DNA of 64,000 bases from Maricaulis sp048270265 (GCF_048270265.1 NZ_JBLWTD010000008.1:65539-129538), one strand, 5' to 3'. Positions 33,492-43,037 are shown, counted from the stretch's first letter. The notes: generated from the sequence alone by a model not told the origin. Made by a program: numbers and translations.

Positions 33492-34364
33492 ATGAGCCTC
33501 AAGAACAAGACGATATTCATCACCGGCGCCAGCCGCGGCATTGGCCTGGCGATTGCCGAGCGCTGTGCCCGCGATGGCGCCAATATCGTCATCGCCGCCA
33601 AGTCGGACACCGAGCAGGCCAAGCTTGAGGGCACGATCCACTCGGCCGCCGAAGCGGTCGAAGCGGCAGGCGGCAAGGCGCTGGCGGTCAAGTGCGATAT
33701 TCGCGACGAAGCCCAGGTCGAGGCCGCTGTTGCCGCTGCGGTCGAACGCTTTGGCGGTATCGATGCGGTGATCAATAACGCCTCGGCGATCTTCCCGCGC
33801 GGCACGGCCGACGTGCCGATGAAGCGCTATGACCTGATGCACCAGGTCAATGGCCGCGGCACCTTCATGGTGACGCAGAAATGCCTGCCCTGGCTGGAGA
33901 AGGCGGAAAATCCCCACATCATCGCCCTGTCACCGCCGCTCGACATGCGGCCGATGTGGTTCGGCCCGCACGTCGCCTATACCAGCGCCAAATACCAGAT
34001 GAGCCTGTGCATTCTCGGCTGGGGTGAGGAATTCAAGGGCCGTATCGCCGCCAATGCGATCTGGCCGCGCACCGCTGTCGCGACCGCCGCGATTTCCAAT
34101 GTCCTCGCCAATGACGAGGCGATGAAATCCTGCCGCAAGCCGGAAATCCTCGCCGAAACGGCCTATCGCGTCCTCAACAAGCCGGCGGCCAGCTTCACCG
34201 GCAATTTCCTGATCGATGACAGCTTCCTCTGGGCCGAGGGCGAGCGCGATCTCGAGCAGTACAGCTATGAGCCCGGCATCGAGCTTCTGCCTGATTTCTT
34301 CGTGCCTGATGACGTGCCCGCGCCTCCGGGCGTGAAGATCATGGATGTGTCGCTGGAGCATTGA
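33492..34364 (+). CDS. Short-chain dehydrogenase, HSDL2-like
   Basis: This 290-residue SDR has TGASRGIG at residues 11-18, NNAS at 95-98, catalytic Ser147, Tyr163 and Lys167 (HVAYTSAKYQMS). The LSPPLDMRPMWF and GEEFKGRIAANAIWPRT segments match the N-terminal domain of HSDL2-type (hydroxysteroid dehydrogenase-like 2) proteins, without the SCP2 tail. It probably acts on a fatty acyl or sterol-like substrate; which is unknown. Confidence 0.85.
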   Translation: MSLKNKTIFITGASRGIGLAIAERCARDGANIVIAAKSDTEQAKLEGTIHSAAEAVEAAGGKALAVKCDIRDEAQVEAAVAAAVERFGGIDAVINNASAIFPRGTADVPMKRYDLMHQVNGRGTFMVTQKCLPWLEKAENPHIIALSPPLDMRPMWFGPHVAYTSAKYQMSLCILGWGEEFKGRIAANAIWPRTAVATAAISNVLANDEAMKSCRKPEILAETAYRVLNKPAASFTGNFLIDDSFLWAEGERDLEQYSYEPGIELLPDFFVPDDVPAPPGVKIMDVSLEH

Positions 34365-34474
34365 GGCCTGGCGCCATCTGCCCGCCGTCTGGCCAGGTCC
34401 GCATCGGGCCTGTGCCAACCGGTCTTTTGTCACTACGGTTCGCAGCCGTGTGAGTTTCAGAGCAGACAGACCCC

Positions 34475-35407
34475 ATGAGAACACTGGTCATCGACAATCC
34501 TGCCAGCCGCATGCACCGCGTCCCGCCGGGCCATCCGGAACATGAGGGCCGCTATGTTGCCGTGCGCGATGCCCTCGCGGCACTGACGGACCCGGTCTGG
34601 CATGAGGCACGGCCCGCCAGTACGGCCGCCGTCGAACGGTTTCACACCGGCGACTATATCGAGAGCATTCGTGCGGCCTGTCTGACGGCGGAACCGGCAC
34701 AGTGGGTATCGCTCGATCTGGACACCAAGGTCTGCCGCGAATCCTGGGACGCGGCGCTGGCGACGGCGGGGGGCGCGATTGATGCGGTCGACCGCATCAT
34801 GGCCGGCGAAGCCGATGCAGCTTTCTGCCTCGCGCGTCCGCCCGGCCATCATGCCGAGCCGGACCGGGCGATGGGTTTCTGCCTGTTCAACGCGATCGCG
34901 ATCAGTGCCTTGCATGCGCTTGAGGTGCACGGCCTGACTCGCGTGGCGATCGTCGATATCGACGTCCATCATGGCAATGGATCGCAATGTCTGGCCGAGC
35001 TTGATGGCCGGGTGATGTTCGCCTCCCTGCACCAGTCTCCGCTCTATCCGGGGACAGGCAGTGTTGGTGAGACAGGTCTCAACGGCAATGTCGTCAACGT
35101 GCCCCTGATGGCCGGAACCGCTGGCGCTGACTGGCGCGAGGCCTTTCGCCAGCAGGTGCGACCGGCGCTCGAGGCCTTTCATCCACAACTGATTTTCGTC
35201 TCCGCAGGCTTTGATGCCCATGAGCGCGATCCGGCCGGGGGCCTGGCCCTGATGGAGGACGATTTCGCCTGGGCGGCCGGCGAGCTGGCGTCGCTGGCGG
35301 CAGAATTTGCGTCTTCGCGGCTTGTCTCGGTGCTGGAGGGCGGATACGACTGCCCCGCGCTCGGCCGCTCGGCAGCTGCCTTCGTGCAGGCCTTGGTCGA
35401 GGCATGA
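34475..35407 (+). CDS. Histone deacetylase-family amidohydrolase
   Basis: This 310-residue zinc enzyme has RPPGHHAEPDRAMGFCLFN (catalytic His125-His126) and the zinc ligands in IVDIDVHHGNG (Asp163, His165) and in SAGFDAHERDP. In bacteria the family includes acetylpolyamine and protein deacetylases. A 4-base ATGA overlap joins it to the downstream histidine-phosphatase gene. Confidence 0.92.
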   Translation: MRTLVIDNPASRMHRVPPGHPEHEGRYVAVRDALAALTDPVWHEARPASTAAVERFHTGDYIESIRAACLTAEPAQWVSLDLDTKVCRESWDAALATAGGAIDAVDRIMAGEADAAFCLARPPGHHAEPDRAMGFCLFNAIAISALHALEVHGLTRVAIVDIDVHHGNGSQCLAELDGRVMFASLHQSPLYPGTGSVGETGLNGNVVNVPLMAGTAGADWREAFRQQVRPALEAFHPQLIFVSAGFDAHERDPAGGLALMEDDFAWAAGELASLAAEFASSRLVSVLEGGYDCPALGRSAAAFVQALVEA

Positions 35408-36075
35408 TTACTGGTCAGGCCGGTGGCGAAGGGGCGCACCAGCTGAGCGTGTCGGAGCCCACCTGCCAATTCATGTCCAATTCCGAAATCCAGCCATCCC
35501 CGTCCAAGCCGGGACCGATCACCATTGCCCGGCACGGCCAACCTGATGCCGATCGTACAGCCGTGCTCGACTGGCGCGGGTATGAGGCCTGGTGGGACGA
35601 CGTCTATCAGCCTGCCGGCCTGGTCGAAGGCCAGTCCGTGCCGGCCTGTCTGACCGCCGCTGCCAATGAGGCGCGGACCATTTTTGCCAGCACGCTGCGC
35701 CGGGCGATCGAGACCGCGCGGACTGCCGCACCCGGTCGCGACATCATCATTGATGCCCGTTTTGTCGAAGCCGAATTGCCACCACCCGCGATGCCGGGCC
35801 GTTTCATGGCCAAGACCTGGGGCGTGTTTGCCCGGTGTTCCTGGTGGCTGGGTTTTTCGCGCGGCCGCGAGAGCCGCAAGGACGCAGAGGAGCGGGCAGC
35901 CCTTGCCGCCCGCACCCTGGTGGAGGCGGCGCAGTCCGGCCCTGTCCTGCTGTGCGCGCATGGATGGTTCAACCGGATGATGCGGCCACATATGCGTGCG
36001 CTCGGCTGGCACTGCGTGCGCGATGGTGGCGACAATTACTGGACCTCACGGCGGTACGAATACCGGCCGCGCTAA
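35404..36075 (+). CDS. Histidine phosphatase-like protein
   Basis: The phosphohistidine motif is IARHGQPDADR, the second conserved His is in LLCAHGWFNRMM, and the RRAIETA region supports the fold. The 223-residue protein also has an unusual Trp-rich centre (WGVFARCSWWLGFSRG). Length and motifs fit the RHG phosphatase/phosphoglycerate mutase superfamily; the substrate is unknown. ATG 35473 is an alternative start that would remove a low-complexity leader. Confidence 0.82.
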   Translation: MITGQAGGEGAHQLSVSEPTCQFMSNSEIQPSPSKPGPITIARHGQPDADRTAVLDWRGYEAWWDDVYQPAGLVEGQSVPACLTAAANEARTIFASTLRRAIETARTAAPGRDIIIDARFVEAELPPPAMPGRFMAKTWGVFARCSWWLGFSRGRESRKDAEERAALAARTLVEAAQSGPVLLCAHGWFNRMMRPHMRALGWHCVRDGGDNYWTSRRYEYRPR

Positions 36076-36136
36076 ATTGCGCAATTGCCGCCCGGCGGGT
36101 GGCTGCCTATGTTGCGAATCCTGCAGGAGAATTGTG

Positions 36137-36385
36137 ATGCCCGACACCGCGAACGCCGATATCGAGAAAATGAGCTTCGAGCAGGCGCTTGCCGAGCTTG
36201 AGGCGATCGTGAAACAGCTTGAATCGGGTGAAGTCGAGCTCGAGCGTTCCATCGCCATTTATGAGCGTGGCGCCGCCTTGCGCGCCCATTGCGACGGCAA
36301 GCTCAAGGATGCCGAGCTGAAAGTCGAGAAAATCGTTCGCGGCGAGGACGGCCGGCCGGCGCTGGAGCCGGCGGGGCTGGACTGA
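36137..36385 (+). CDS. xseB: Exodeoxyribonuclease VII small subunit
   Basis: This 82-residue helical protein (SFEQALAELEAIVKQLESGE, then SIAIYERGAALRAHCDGKLK and AELKVEKI) is the XseB subunit that joins XseA to degrade single-stranded DNA. AGGAGA precedes the ATG. It starts the xseB-ispA-dxs order that is common in bacteria. Confidence 0.96.
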   Translation: MPDTANADIEKMSFEQALAELEAIVKQLESGEVELERSIAIYERGAALRAHCDGKLKDAELKVEKIVRGEDGRPALEPAGLD

Positions 36386-36550
36386 GGCCGCATGACACGC
36401 ATTCATGGCGGTGAACCAGACTCTCCGCCCGTATCTTCCGCGCTGTCTGAAGGGCTGACATCAAGCCGCTGAGATGGCAAGGGAGGCAGGATTTACATCG
36501 CGTCGGGGCACACTGTGTGCGCTGGCGAGCGATGGCACCGGGCGAGGACC

Positions 36551-37438
36551 ATGACGACTTTCGAGCAACGCCTGAACGAGGCTGCAGACCGGGTTACCGT
36601 GGCGCTCGACGCGCTGCTTCCGCGTGCCGAGGGCCCCGAGAGCCAGCTCAATTCAGCGATGCGCTATGCCGCCCTCGGCCCTGGCAAGCGCCTTCGCCCT
36701 TTTCTGGCGATGGAATGCGGCCGGCTGGTCAATGCCGATGAGCGCGGTTTGCTGCGTGTCGCCTCGGCCCTGGAATGCATTCACGCCTATTCGCTGATCC
36801 ATGACGACTTGCCATGCATGGATGATGATGACCTGCGCCGTGGCCGCCCGACTGTGCACCGCGCCTATGACGAGGCGACGGCCGTGCTGGCGGGCGACGC
36901 CCTGCAGGCGGTTGCCTACGAGATCCTGGCCCACCCCGATACCCATAGCCGCGGCAGCGTCCGTGCGCGCCTGGTCGAGCGGCTGTCGCGCGCCAGCGGG
37001 CCCTATGGCATGGTCGGAGGGCAGATGATCGACATCCTCGGCGAACGCCAGGAACTCGATATTTCGATCGTTACCCGCATGCACCGAATGAAGACCGGGG
37101 CGCTGATCAGCTATGCGGCGGAGACGGCCTTTATCCTGCGCGAGGTCGAACCTCACATCCGCCGGGCGCTTGAAGGATTTGCCCATGATCTCGGCCTGGC
37201 TTATCAGATAACGGACGATTTGCTCGACGCGACCGGAGATGCCGCCGACACAGGAAAGGCGGTCGGCAAGGATGCCGGTCAAGGAAAAGCCACCTTTGTC
37301 ACCATTCTGGGTGTGGAGGGCGCGCTGGATCGTTCGCAGCATCTGGCTGCGCAGGCGAAGGATCACCTTGAACCGTTTGGCGCACGGGCAGACATTCTTA
37401 GAGAAGCGGTTGATTACGTCCTCACGCGCCGCTCCTGA
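36551..37438 (+). CDS. ispA: Farnesyl/geranyl diphosphate synthase
   Basis: IspA condenses IPP with DMAPP and GPP to FPP. The 295-residue protein has the first Asp-rich motif DDLPCMDDDDLRRG and the second DDLLDATGD, with MHRMKTGALISYA between. These mark a short-chain trans-prenyl synthase of the bacterial FPPS type. ATG 36551 fits the family N-terminus (TTFEQRLNEAADRV). It is 15 bases upstream of dxs, so the MEP-pathway entry and the first prenyl step are coupled. Confidence 0.95.
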   Translation: MTTFEQRLNEAADRVTVALDALLPRAEGPESQLNSAMRYAALGPGKRLRPFLAMECGRLVNADERGLLRVASALECIHAYSLIHDDLPCMDDDDLRRGRPTVHRAYDEATAVLAGDALQAVAYEILAHPDTHSRGSVRARLVERLSRASGPYGMVGGQMIDILGERQELDISIVTRMHRMKTGALISYAAETAFILREVEPHIRRALEGFAHDLGLAYQITDDLLDATGDAADTGKAVGKDAGQGKATFVTILGVEGALDRSQHLAAQAKDHLEPFGARADILREAVDYVLTRRS

Positions 37439-37453
37439 AAGGCCGGAAATTTC

Positions 37454-39379
37454 ATGACCCCCAGTACGCCCAATCTCGACCGGATCACGACCCCTGCCGA
37501 TCTGAAGAACCTCGATCGCGACATGCTGCGGGCGGTGGCGGACGAGTTGCGCGCGGAGACGATCGATGCGGTTTCCGTAACGGGTGGTCATCTCGGTGCC
37601 GGGCTGGGCGTGGTCGAACTGACGACCGCCCTGCATCACGTGTTTGAAACGCCGAAGGACATCCTGATCTGGGATGTCGGGCACCAATGCTATCCGCACA
37701 AGATTCTCACAGGCCGCCGCGACCGGATCCGCACCCTGCGTCAGGGCGGCGGGCTGTCAGGCTTCACCAAGCGCTCGGAAAGCGAATACGACCCGTTCGG
37801 CGCCGCCCACGCCTCGACCTCGATCTCCGCAGCGCTGGGCTTTGCCGCAGCGCGCGATCTGAAGGGCGAGACCAATAACGTCATTGCGGTGATCGGCGAT
37901 GGCTCGATGTCGGCCGGCATGGCCTATGAGGCGATGAACAATGCGGGCGGGCTGGACAAGCGCCTGATCGTCATCCTCAACGATAATGACATGTCGATCG
38001 CGCCGCCGGTCGGCGCGATGAGCCATTATTTTGCCCGCCTGGTTTCCTCCAAGAGCTATCGTTCCCTGCGCAAGATCGGCAAGGGCGTCGCCAAGGCCAT
38101 CGGCGTTGAAGGCCCGGCCCGCAAGGCCGAGGAATACATGCGCGGCATGGCGATGGGCGGAACCCTGTTCGAGGAAATGGGCTTTCGCTATGTCGGCCCG
38201 ATCGACGGCCATGATCTCGACCAGCTCGTGCCCGTGCTGCGCAATATCCGCGACGGCGATGACGGGCCGGTCCTGATCCATGTCGTCACCCAGAAAGGCA
38301 AGGGTTATGCCCCGGCCGAGGCAGCCGATGACAAGTATCACGGCGTCGCCAAATTCAATGTCATCACCGGCGAGCAACAGAAACCCACGGGTGGCCCGGC
38401 CTCCTACACCAAGGTTTTTGCGCAGCAATTGATCCGCGAAGCCGAGAGCGATCCGCGTATTGTCGGAATTACCGCGGCGATGCCGGCGGGGACCGGCCTT
38501 GACCTGTTCGCCGAGCGTTTTCCTGATCGCTGTTTCGATGTCGGCATCGCCGAACAGCATGCCGTCACGTTTGCCGCCGGCCTTGCCGCCGATGGCATGA
38601 AGCCGTTTGCGGCGATCTATTCGACCTTCCTGCAGCGCGGTTACGACCAGGTGGTCCATGATGTGGCGATCCAGGGCCTGCCCGTGCGCTTTGCCATCGA
38701 CCGGGCTGGCCTGGTTGGTGCCGACGGGGCCACACATGCCGGCTCCTTCGATGTCGGCTATCTCGGCGCGTTGCCGGGCATGGTGCTGATGGCTGCAGCC
38801 GATGAAGTCGAACTGGCGCGCATGGTCGCGACGGCGGCTCAGATCGATGACGGCCCCTCGGCCTTCCGCTATCCACGGGGCAATGGTCTTGGACTGGATA
38901 TGCCGGCGGTGATCGAACCACTCGAAATCGGCAGGGGCCGCATCGTACGCGAAGGCACAAGTATAGCGCTTCTGGCGCTGGGAACCCGGCTCGAGGAAGC
39001 GTTGAAGGCTGCCGACACGCTCGCCGCGCAAGGCTATTCCACGACTGTCGCCGATGCCCGCTTCGCCAAACCGCTCGACGAGGATCTCATCCTGCGTCTT
39101 GCGCGGGAGCATGAGGTGCTGGTGACGATCGAGGAGGGTGCCCGTGGCGGCTTTGGCGCCTTCGTGCTCCAGCTTCTCGCCGAGCGCGGTGCGCTCGATA
39201 ACGGGTTGAAGATCCGGACCATGACCCTGCCTGACATCTTCCAGGATCATGACGCTCCTTTCGCCATGTACGACACGGCGGGGCTCAATGCCCGGCACAT
39301 CGCGGCGACAGCCCTCGGCGCAATCGGCCGTGACCGGGACCTGGCCAAGGTTGCAGTCGCGCCGATGCTGGCGGAATAG
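37454..39379 (+). CDS. dxs: 1-Deoxy-D-xylulose-5-phosphate synthase
   Basis: Dxs joins pyruvate and glyceraldehyde 3-phosphate with TPP, the first step of the MEP pathway. The 641-residue protein has the TPP motif IGDGSMSAGMAYEAMNNAGG with NDNDMSIAPPVG, the His of DVGHQCYPHKILTGR and DVGIAEQHAVTFAAGLA in the pyrimidine domain. It spans the full family length of ~640. It follows ispA closely, and the GNAT gene follows 16 bases after. Confidence 0.97.
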   Translation: MTPSTPNLDRITTPADLKNLDRDMLRAVADELRAETIDAVSVTGGHLGAGLGVVELTTALHHVFETPKDILIWDVGHQCYPHKILTGRRDRIRTLRQGGGLSGFTKRSESEYDPFGAAHASTSISAALGFAAARDLKGETNNVIAVIGDGSMSAGMAYEAMNNAGGLDKRLIVILNDNDMSIAPPVGAMSHYFARLVSSKSYRSLRKIGKGVAKAIGVEGPARKAEEYMRGMAMGGTLFEEMGFRYVGPIDGHDLDQLVPVLRNIRDGDDGPVLIHVVTQKGKGYAPAEAADDKYHGVAKFNVITGEQQKPTGGPASYTKVFAQQLIREAESDPRIVGITAAMPAGTGLDLFAERFPDRCFDVGIAEQHAVTFAAGLAADGMKPFAAIYSTFLQRGYDQVVHDVAIQGLPVRFAIDRAGLVGADGATHAGSFDVGYLGALPGMVLMAAADEVELARMVATAAQIDDGPSAFRYPRGNGLGLDMPAVIEPLEIGRGRIVREGTSIALLALGTRLEEALKAADTLAAQGYSTTVADARFAKPLDEDLILRLAREHEVLVTIEEGARGGFGAFVLQLLAERGALDNGLKIRTMTLPDIFQDHDAPFAMYDTAGLNARHIAATALGAIGRDRDLAKVAVAPMLAE

Positions 39380-39395
39380 GGCGCGCGGGACAGGG

Positions 39396-39845
39396 ATGAT
39401 GACGCCGATGGCGATGCCGCCGGAAACGGTGAGCCGCGACGGCGTCACGCTCCGCCTTGAAGAGCTTGTCGAGCCCAGGCCCCCGATTGACGTTCCGGCC
39501 CTGCGATACAGGATCGAAGTGGCGGGGCAGGCCGTCGGTGAGCTGCGTGTCCGGCTTGGTGACACCGAAGACCTTCAGCGCCATTTCGGTCAGATCGGTT
39601 ATGAGGTCTACCCGGCCTTTCGCGGCCATGGCCATGCTACCACGGCCTGCCGGCTGGGTTTGGCGGTCATGCATGACCTTGGCTATGGTGAAATCTGGAT
39701 TACCTGCAATCCGGACAACAAGGCCTCGCGGCGTGTTTGCGAAAAGGTTGGCGGCGTGTTGGCCGAGACGGTCGATATTCCGGCCGGGCATGTGATGTAT
39801 CAACACGGAATCCGGCAGAAATGCCGCTACAGGGTGAGTGTGTGA
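39396..39845 (+). CDS. GNAT-family N-acetyltransferase
   Basis: This 149-residue protein has the acetyl-CoA loop YPAFRGHGHATTACRLG and then WITCNPDNKASRRVCEKVGGVL, a common GNAT pattern. It shares a TGATG overlap with tlyA, so both are translated together. The acceptor is unknown. Confidence 0.88.
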   Translation: MMTPMAMPPETVSRDGVTLRLEELVEPRPPIDVPALRYRIEVAGQAVGELRVRLGDTEDLQRHFGQIGYEVYPAFRGHGHATTACRLGLAVMHDLGYGEIWITCNPDNKASRRVCEKVGGVLAETVDIPAGHVMYQHGIRQKCRYRVSV

Positions 39846-40588
39846 TGCGAGCCGATCTCTACCTGGTGCAGCATGGTCTGATCGAGACCCGGGCGAAGGC
39901 CCAGGAAGCCATCGCGGCTGGCATGGTCACAGTCGATGGTGAAACCATCACGAAGGCGTCGCACAAGATTGCCGAGGGTGCCGTCGTGCAGGCCCGGCCT
40001 GCGCATCCCTATGTTTCCCGTGCAGCGCTCAAGCTGGTGGCCGGGCTCGACCGCTTCGGAATCGATCCGGCCGGCCGTACCTGTCTGGATGTCGGATCAT
40101 CGACCGGGGGCTTCACCCAGGTCCTGCTCGAGCGCGGGGCGAGCCGCGTGTATGCGGTCGATGTCGGCCGTGATCAGCTTCATCCGAGCTTGCGCAGCGA
40201 TTCCCGTGTCGTTTCCATGGAGGGGGTGGATGCGCGGTCATTGACCGGCTCCGCTTTCACGCAGGCACCTTCGCTGATCGTTTGTGACGCCAGCTTCATT
40301 TCCTTGCTGAAAGTGATCCCCAGGCCAATGTCCCTGGCGGCAAACCAGGCTGATTTGATCGCGCTGATCAAACCCCAGTTCGAGGTCGGCAAGGCCGGGG
40401 TCGGCCGGGGCGGGCTGGTGAAAAGCGCAAAGGAGCGCGCGCGTGCAGTCTGCGAGGTCCGGGCCGCGCTGGATGGCCTCGAAGGCTTCGTTGTGTCCGA
40501 GGTCATGGAGTGTCCGGTGAAGGGAGGTGACGGCAATCAGGAGTACCTAATTGCCGCCCACCGGAATGTCGATTCGGATTCAGCGTGA
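39845..40588 (+). CDS. tlyA: TlyA-family rRNA methyltransferase (hemolysin-like)
   Basis: TlyA adds 2'-O-methyl groups to 16S and 23S rRNA in mycobacteria. The 247-residue protein has an N-terminal S4 RNA-binding domain (MRADLYLVQHGLIETRAKAQ), a SAM motif LDVGSSTGGFTQVLLERGA and the FtsJ-type KDKE candidates (VCDASFIS; LIKPQFEVGK). The gene ends 13 bases from a convergent gene. It is the last member of the xseB-ispA-dxs-GNAT-tlyA run. Confidence 0.94.
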   Translation: MRADLYLVQHGLIETRAKAQEAIAAGMVTVDGETITKASHKIAEGAVVQARPAHPYVSRAALKLVAGLDRFGIDPAGRTCLDVGSSTGGFTQVLLERGASRVYAVDVGRDQLHPSLRSDSRVVSMEGVDARSLTGSAFTQAPSLIVCDASFISLLKVIPRPMSLAANQADLIALIKPQFEVGKAGVGRGGLVKSAKERARAVCEVRAALDGLEGFVVSEVMECPVKGGDGNQEYLIAAHRNVDSDSA

Positions 40589-40601
40589 TGGTGAATCAAA
40601 T

Positions 40602-41309
40602 CTATTGAACGTAGGTGTCGTAAGGCCGCCAGATATTGTCGGCGCCCTGGCACATATAGACCTGTTCCGTGACCGTCTGGCCGTACTCACCCATGCGGCG
40701 GGTCGAGGTCCACTGGCAATTCCAGTCCTGTGCATTGGTCTCGTAGATGCGGGCATCCGGACCGGGCTCGCTACCGCCCAGGAGCTGGGTCGAGGAGTAG
40801 GAGTCATACCCGTCGACATAACCGTAATCACTGCCATCATCGCGATAGGCCTGGGTCGGATAACCGCGATAGCCCTGATCCTGGTAGGAATTGTCGGCAT
40901 AGCCGGGCTTGCCGGGATAAGCCTCGTAATCGTCATAGCTGGAGTAGCGGCTGGTATTGCAGTCGCCACCGCCGGCAATGCCGGCACCGATCAGGGCGCC
41001 GACACCGGCACCGGCAATGGTGCCGACTTCCTCGGCATTGCCCCGGTCATGGCCGCGATTGCGTCCACGCCCGCGGTAAGGGTCGTGATGGCGGCGGCCG
41101 CCGCGGCGGTAATTGGGCTGGTTGTTGGAATCGTCGGCCAGTTCATTGCCGATCACGGCGCCAAGAATACCGCCAATGATGGCGCCGGCGACCTGACGGT
41201 CTCCGCGCTGGGCCTCGCAATCGCGATAATTCTGTGCCTGGGCCGATGCCATGGGGGTCACGACAGCGAAGGCTGAGGCGGCGAGCAGGGCGGTTTTCAG
41301 CATTTTCAT
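40602..41309 (-). CDS. Secreted glycine-zipper protein
   Basis: This 235-residue protein has a signal peptide (MLKTALLAASAFAVVTPMASA), a glycine zipper 2TM-like part (GAIIGGILGAVIGNELADD), a second zipper (GTIAGAGVGALIGAGIAGG) and Tyr/Asp-rich tails. Such proteins are outer-membrane or periplasmic surface proteins. CAGGAG precedes ATG 41309. The upstream motif at 41375-41393 recurs before the similar gene at 41504. Confidence 0.82.
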   Translation of the reverse strand: MKMLKTALLAASAFAVVTPMASAQAQNYRDCEAQRGDRQVAGAIIGGILGAVIGNELADDSNNQPNYRRGGRRHHDPYRGRGRNRGHDRGNAEEVGTIAGAGVGALIGAGIAGGGDCNTSRYSSYDDYEAYPGKPGYADNSYQDQGYRGYPTQAYRDDGSDYGYVDGYDSYSSTQLLGGSEPGPDARIYETNAQDWNCQWTSTRRMGEYGQTVTEQVYMCQGADNIWRPYDTYVQ

Positions 41310-41374
41310 GTCAGTCTCCTGGCGTGGGCAGGCCATTTCTGGCCCGACTTTCAGCCATACTATAGGTCAGCGCC

Positions 41375-41393
41375 GATGAGCCGAGGATGAACG
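41375..41393 (-). promoter_or_regulatory. Shared upstream motif, copy 1
   Basis: GATGAGCCGAGGATGAACG lies 66 bases before the start of the glycine-zipper gene. Copy 2 at 43038-43056 differs by one base. Read on the minus strand it holds two TCATC units 11 bases apart, a spacing typical of OmpR-type response-regulator sites. Confidence 0.45.
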
Positions 41394-41444
41394 ATGTTCA
41401 TCCATCTGCAAAGCGCATACCGCGACGTCCAGGGCGAGACGCCC

Positions 41445-41479
41445 AAAAAAGAGGCCGGACCTTGCCGGTCCGGCCTCTT
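41445..41479 (-). terminator. Intrinsic terminator downstream of the Arg-rich gene
   Basis: AAGAGGCCGGACC (41449-41461) and GGTCCGGCCTCTT (41467-41479) form a 13-bp stem with a 5-base loop. On the minus strand it ends in six T, right after the 41504-42967 gene. Confidence 0.92.
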
Positions 41480-41503
41480 GATCCTGGCGGGTAACCTGCC
41501 GGA

Positions 41504-42967
41504 CTATTGCTGCCGGGCGACTTCCCAGTCGCCATAGGCGTCACGGCACATGCGGACCTGGTCGTAATTATACGTCCCGTCCGGCATGTAGATTTCCGCA
41601 TCACCCCAACGGCATTCCGTATTGGCATAGGTATAGCTGTCGCGGATCACGATGCTGCCACGCACGCCCGAATAGGGATTGCCCCAGTAATAGGGTTGCC
41701 CGTTTTCGAAGGCGTAGTTCATCGCATACTGATACTGGACCTTGTCGCAGTCATCGAGCTGGCTGACGGCGGAGCCGAGCACGGCCCCGAAACCGGCGCC
41801 GAGCAGGATACCTGCACCGACATTGTCACCATCGGCGGCCGCGCCACCAATAATGGCACCGAGGATTGCGCCGACCGCAGCCCCGTCGCCATTGCGATCA
41901 TAACGGCAGGCGCCGTCATAATAGGCGAACTGGCGGGTGTTGTAGCCATGGTCGTAATAGCGCGAATTATAGCGCCACCGCGTCGACGGGCCGTAATGAC
42001 CGTAATAACGCGAATTGTTCCAGCCGACGTTCAGATGCGGCACCCACCGGATACTGCTGCGGTGGTCGGAGCGGTAGAAAGCATGGCGCCGCTGGGCAAA
42101 TTCATGACGGCGGCTGTTATTGCGGTAACCGTTATGGCGCACTGCCGGACGGGGATTGTGCGCGCTTGGCCGCGTATCGCGCCGGCTGTAGCGGGGATCG
42201 CGGCCGGGCCTTGTGGATGGCCGCGAAGACGGGCGGTGTGATCCCGTTCTCGGGTCGCGCGGATTATGGGCGCCATCACGTCCTGGACGCGTAGTCGGCC
42301 GGTTGACGCCGGATCTCGGACCGCGCGGGTTGGTCACCACATCACGCCCGGGACGGGTGGCGGGCCGGCTGGAGCCTGGCCGCTGGCCGCGTGGATTGGT
42401 GACGCCGGATCTCGGGCCGCGCGGGTTTGTCGCCACATCGCGTCCGGGCCTGGTGGCAGGGCGGCTGGAGCCTGAACCCGGGCCACGCGGATTGGTGACG
42501 CCATTTGCGCCGCGGCGTGTATCGGTCCGGTTGGAACCGGTTGCGCGGCGATCGCTGCCGCGGACGGCGGGCGGTTGAACGCTGCGATCACTGCGGCCGG
42601 TCGAGGAGCCGCCGCGATTCTGCCATCGGTCCCCGCGCGGCTCGCTCCGGTCGGAGCGCGCTGCGGGGCGGGCATCGCCGCGATTGTCCTGACGGGAAGG
42701 GCGTGATGCCGGCTGTTCGTTCCGCGAACTGCGGGCAGGTGGTGCCGAAGAGGGCTGCGAACGCTGACCGCGATCGGCTCGCTGATTGCCGCGCCCGCGA
42801 TCGCTATCGCTGCGCGTGCGGCGGGGCGATTGATCCTCGGAGGATGCGGATCGGCCCGACCCATTGCGTTCGTGGCGACCCTGCGCTTCGGCTGCATCGG
42901 TAAATGCAAGGCCAGGCATCAGGATCAGCGCTACCGCTGTGGCAGTGAGCAGGCTGAATTTGGTCAT
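41504..42967 (-). CDS. Secreted Arg/Ser/Pro-rich repeat protein with C-terminal glycine zipper
   Basis: This 487-residue protein has a signal peptide (LLTATAVALILMPGLAFTDA), a long disordered, strongly basic region (residues ~30-290) and a C-terminal zipper domain (AVGAILGAIIGGAAADGD, then GAGILLGAGFGAVLGSAVS). Between about residues 159 and 258 a 22-residue unit containing RPATRPGRD and TNPRGPRSG is repeated about four times. The end carries aromatic residues and cysteines. It may interact with nucleic acid, LPS or peptidoglycan; no function can be assigned. ATG 42967 follows AAGGAG. It resembles the 40602 gene in layout. Confidence 0.75.
   Translation of the reverse strand: MTKFSLLTATAVALILMPGLAFTDAAEAQGRHERNGSGRSASSEDQSPRRTRSDSDRGRGNQRADRGQRSQPSSAPPARSSRNEQPASRPSRQDNRGDARPAARSDRSEPRGDRWQNRGGSSTGRSDRSVQPPAVRGSDRRATGSNRTDTRRGANGVTNPRGPGSGSSRPATRPGRDVATNPRGPRSGVTNPRGQRPGSSRPATRPGRDVVTNPRGPRSGVNRPTTRPGRDGAHNPRDPRTGSHRPSSRPSTRPGRDPRYSRRDTRPSAHNPRPAVRHNGYRNNSRRHEFAQRRHAFYRSDHRSSIRWVPHLNVGWNNSRYYGHYGPSTRWRYNSRYYDHGYNTRQFAYYDGACRYDRNGDGAAVGAILGAIIGGAAADGDNVGAGILLGAGFGAVLGSAVSQLDDCDKVQYQYAMNYAFENGQPYYWGNPYSGVRGSIVIRDSYTYANTECRWGDAEIYMPDGTYNYDQVRMCRDAYGDWEVARQQ
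42194..42493. repeat. In-frame tandem repeats of the Arg-rich gene
   Basis: The DNA encodes about four copies of a ~66-base unit with a shorter 30-base partial unit, giving repeated RPATRPGRD and TNPRGPRSG blocks. It is likely prone to copy-number change. Confidence 0.75.
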
Positions 42968-43037
42968 TGTTGGAGGCTCCTTCATGACAGCTTTCCGGGA
43001 ATCCTCGCCCGAGTTTGGAGCAGGTTAACCAAATCTT

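Noticed and set aside
37757..39565. 602-codon minus-strand frame opposite dxs
   Set aside because: Dxs is intact and conserved on the plus strand; the antisense frame lacks any recognisable domain.
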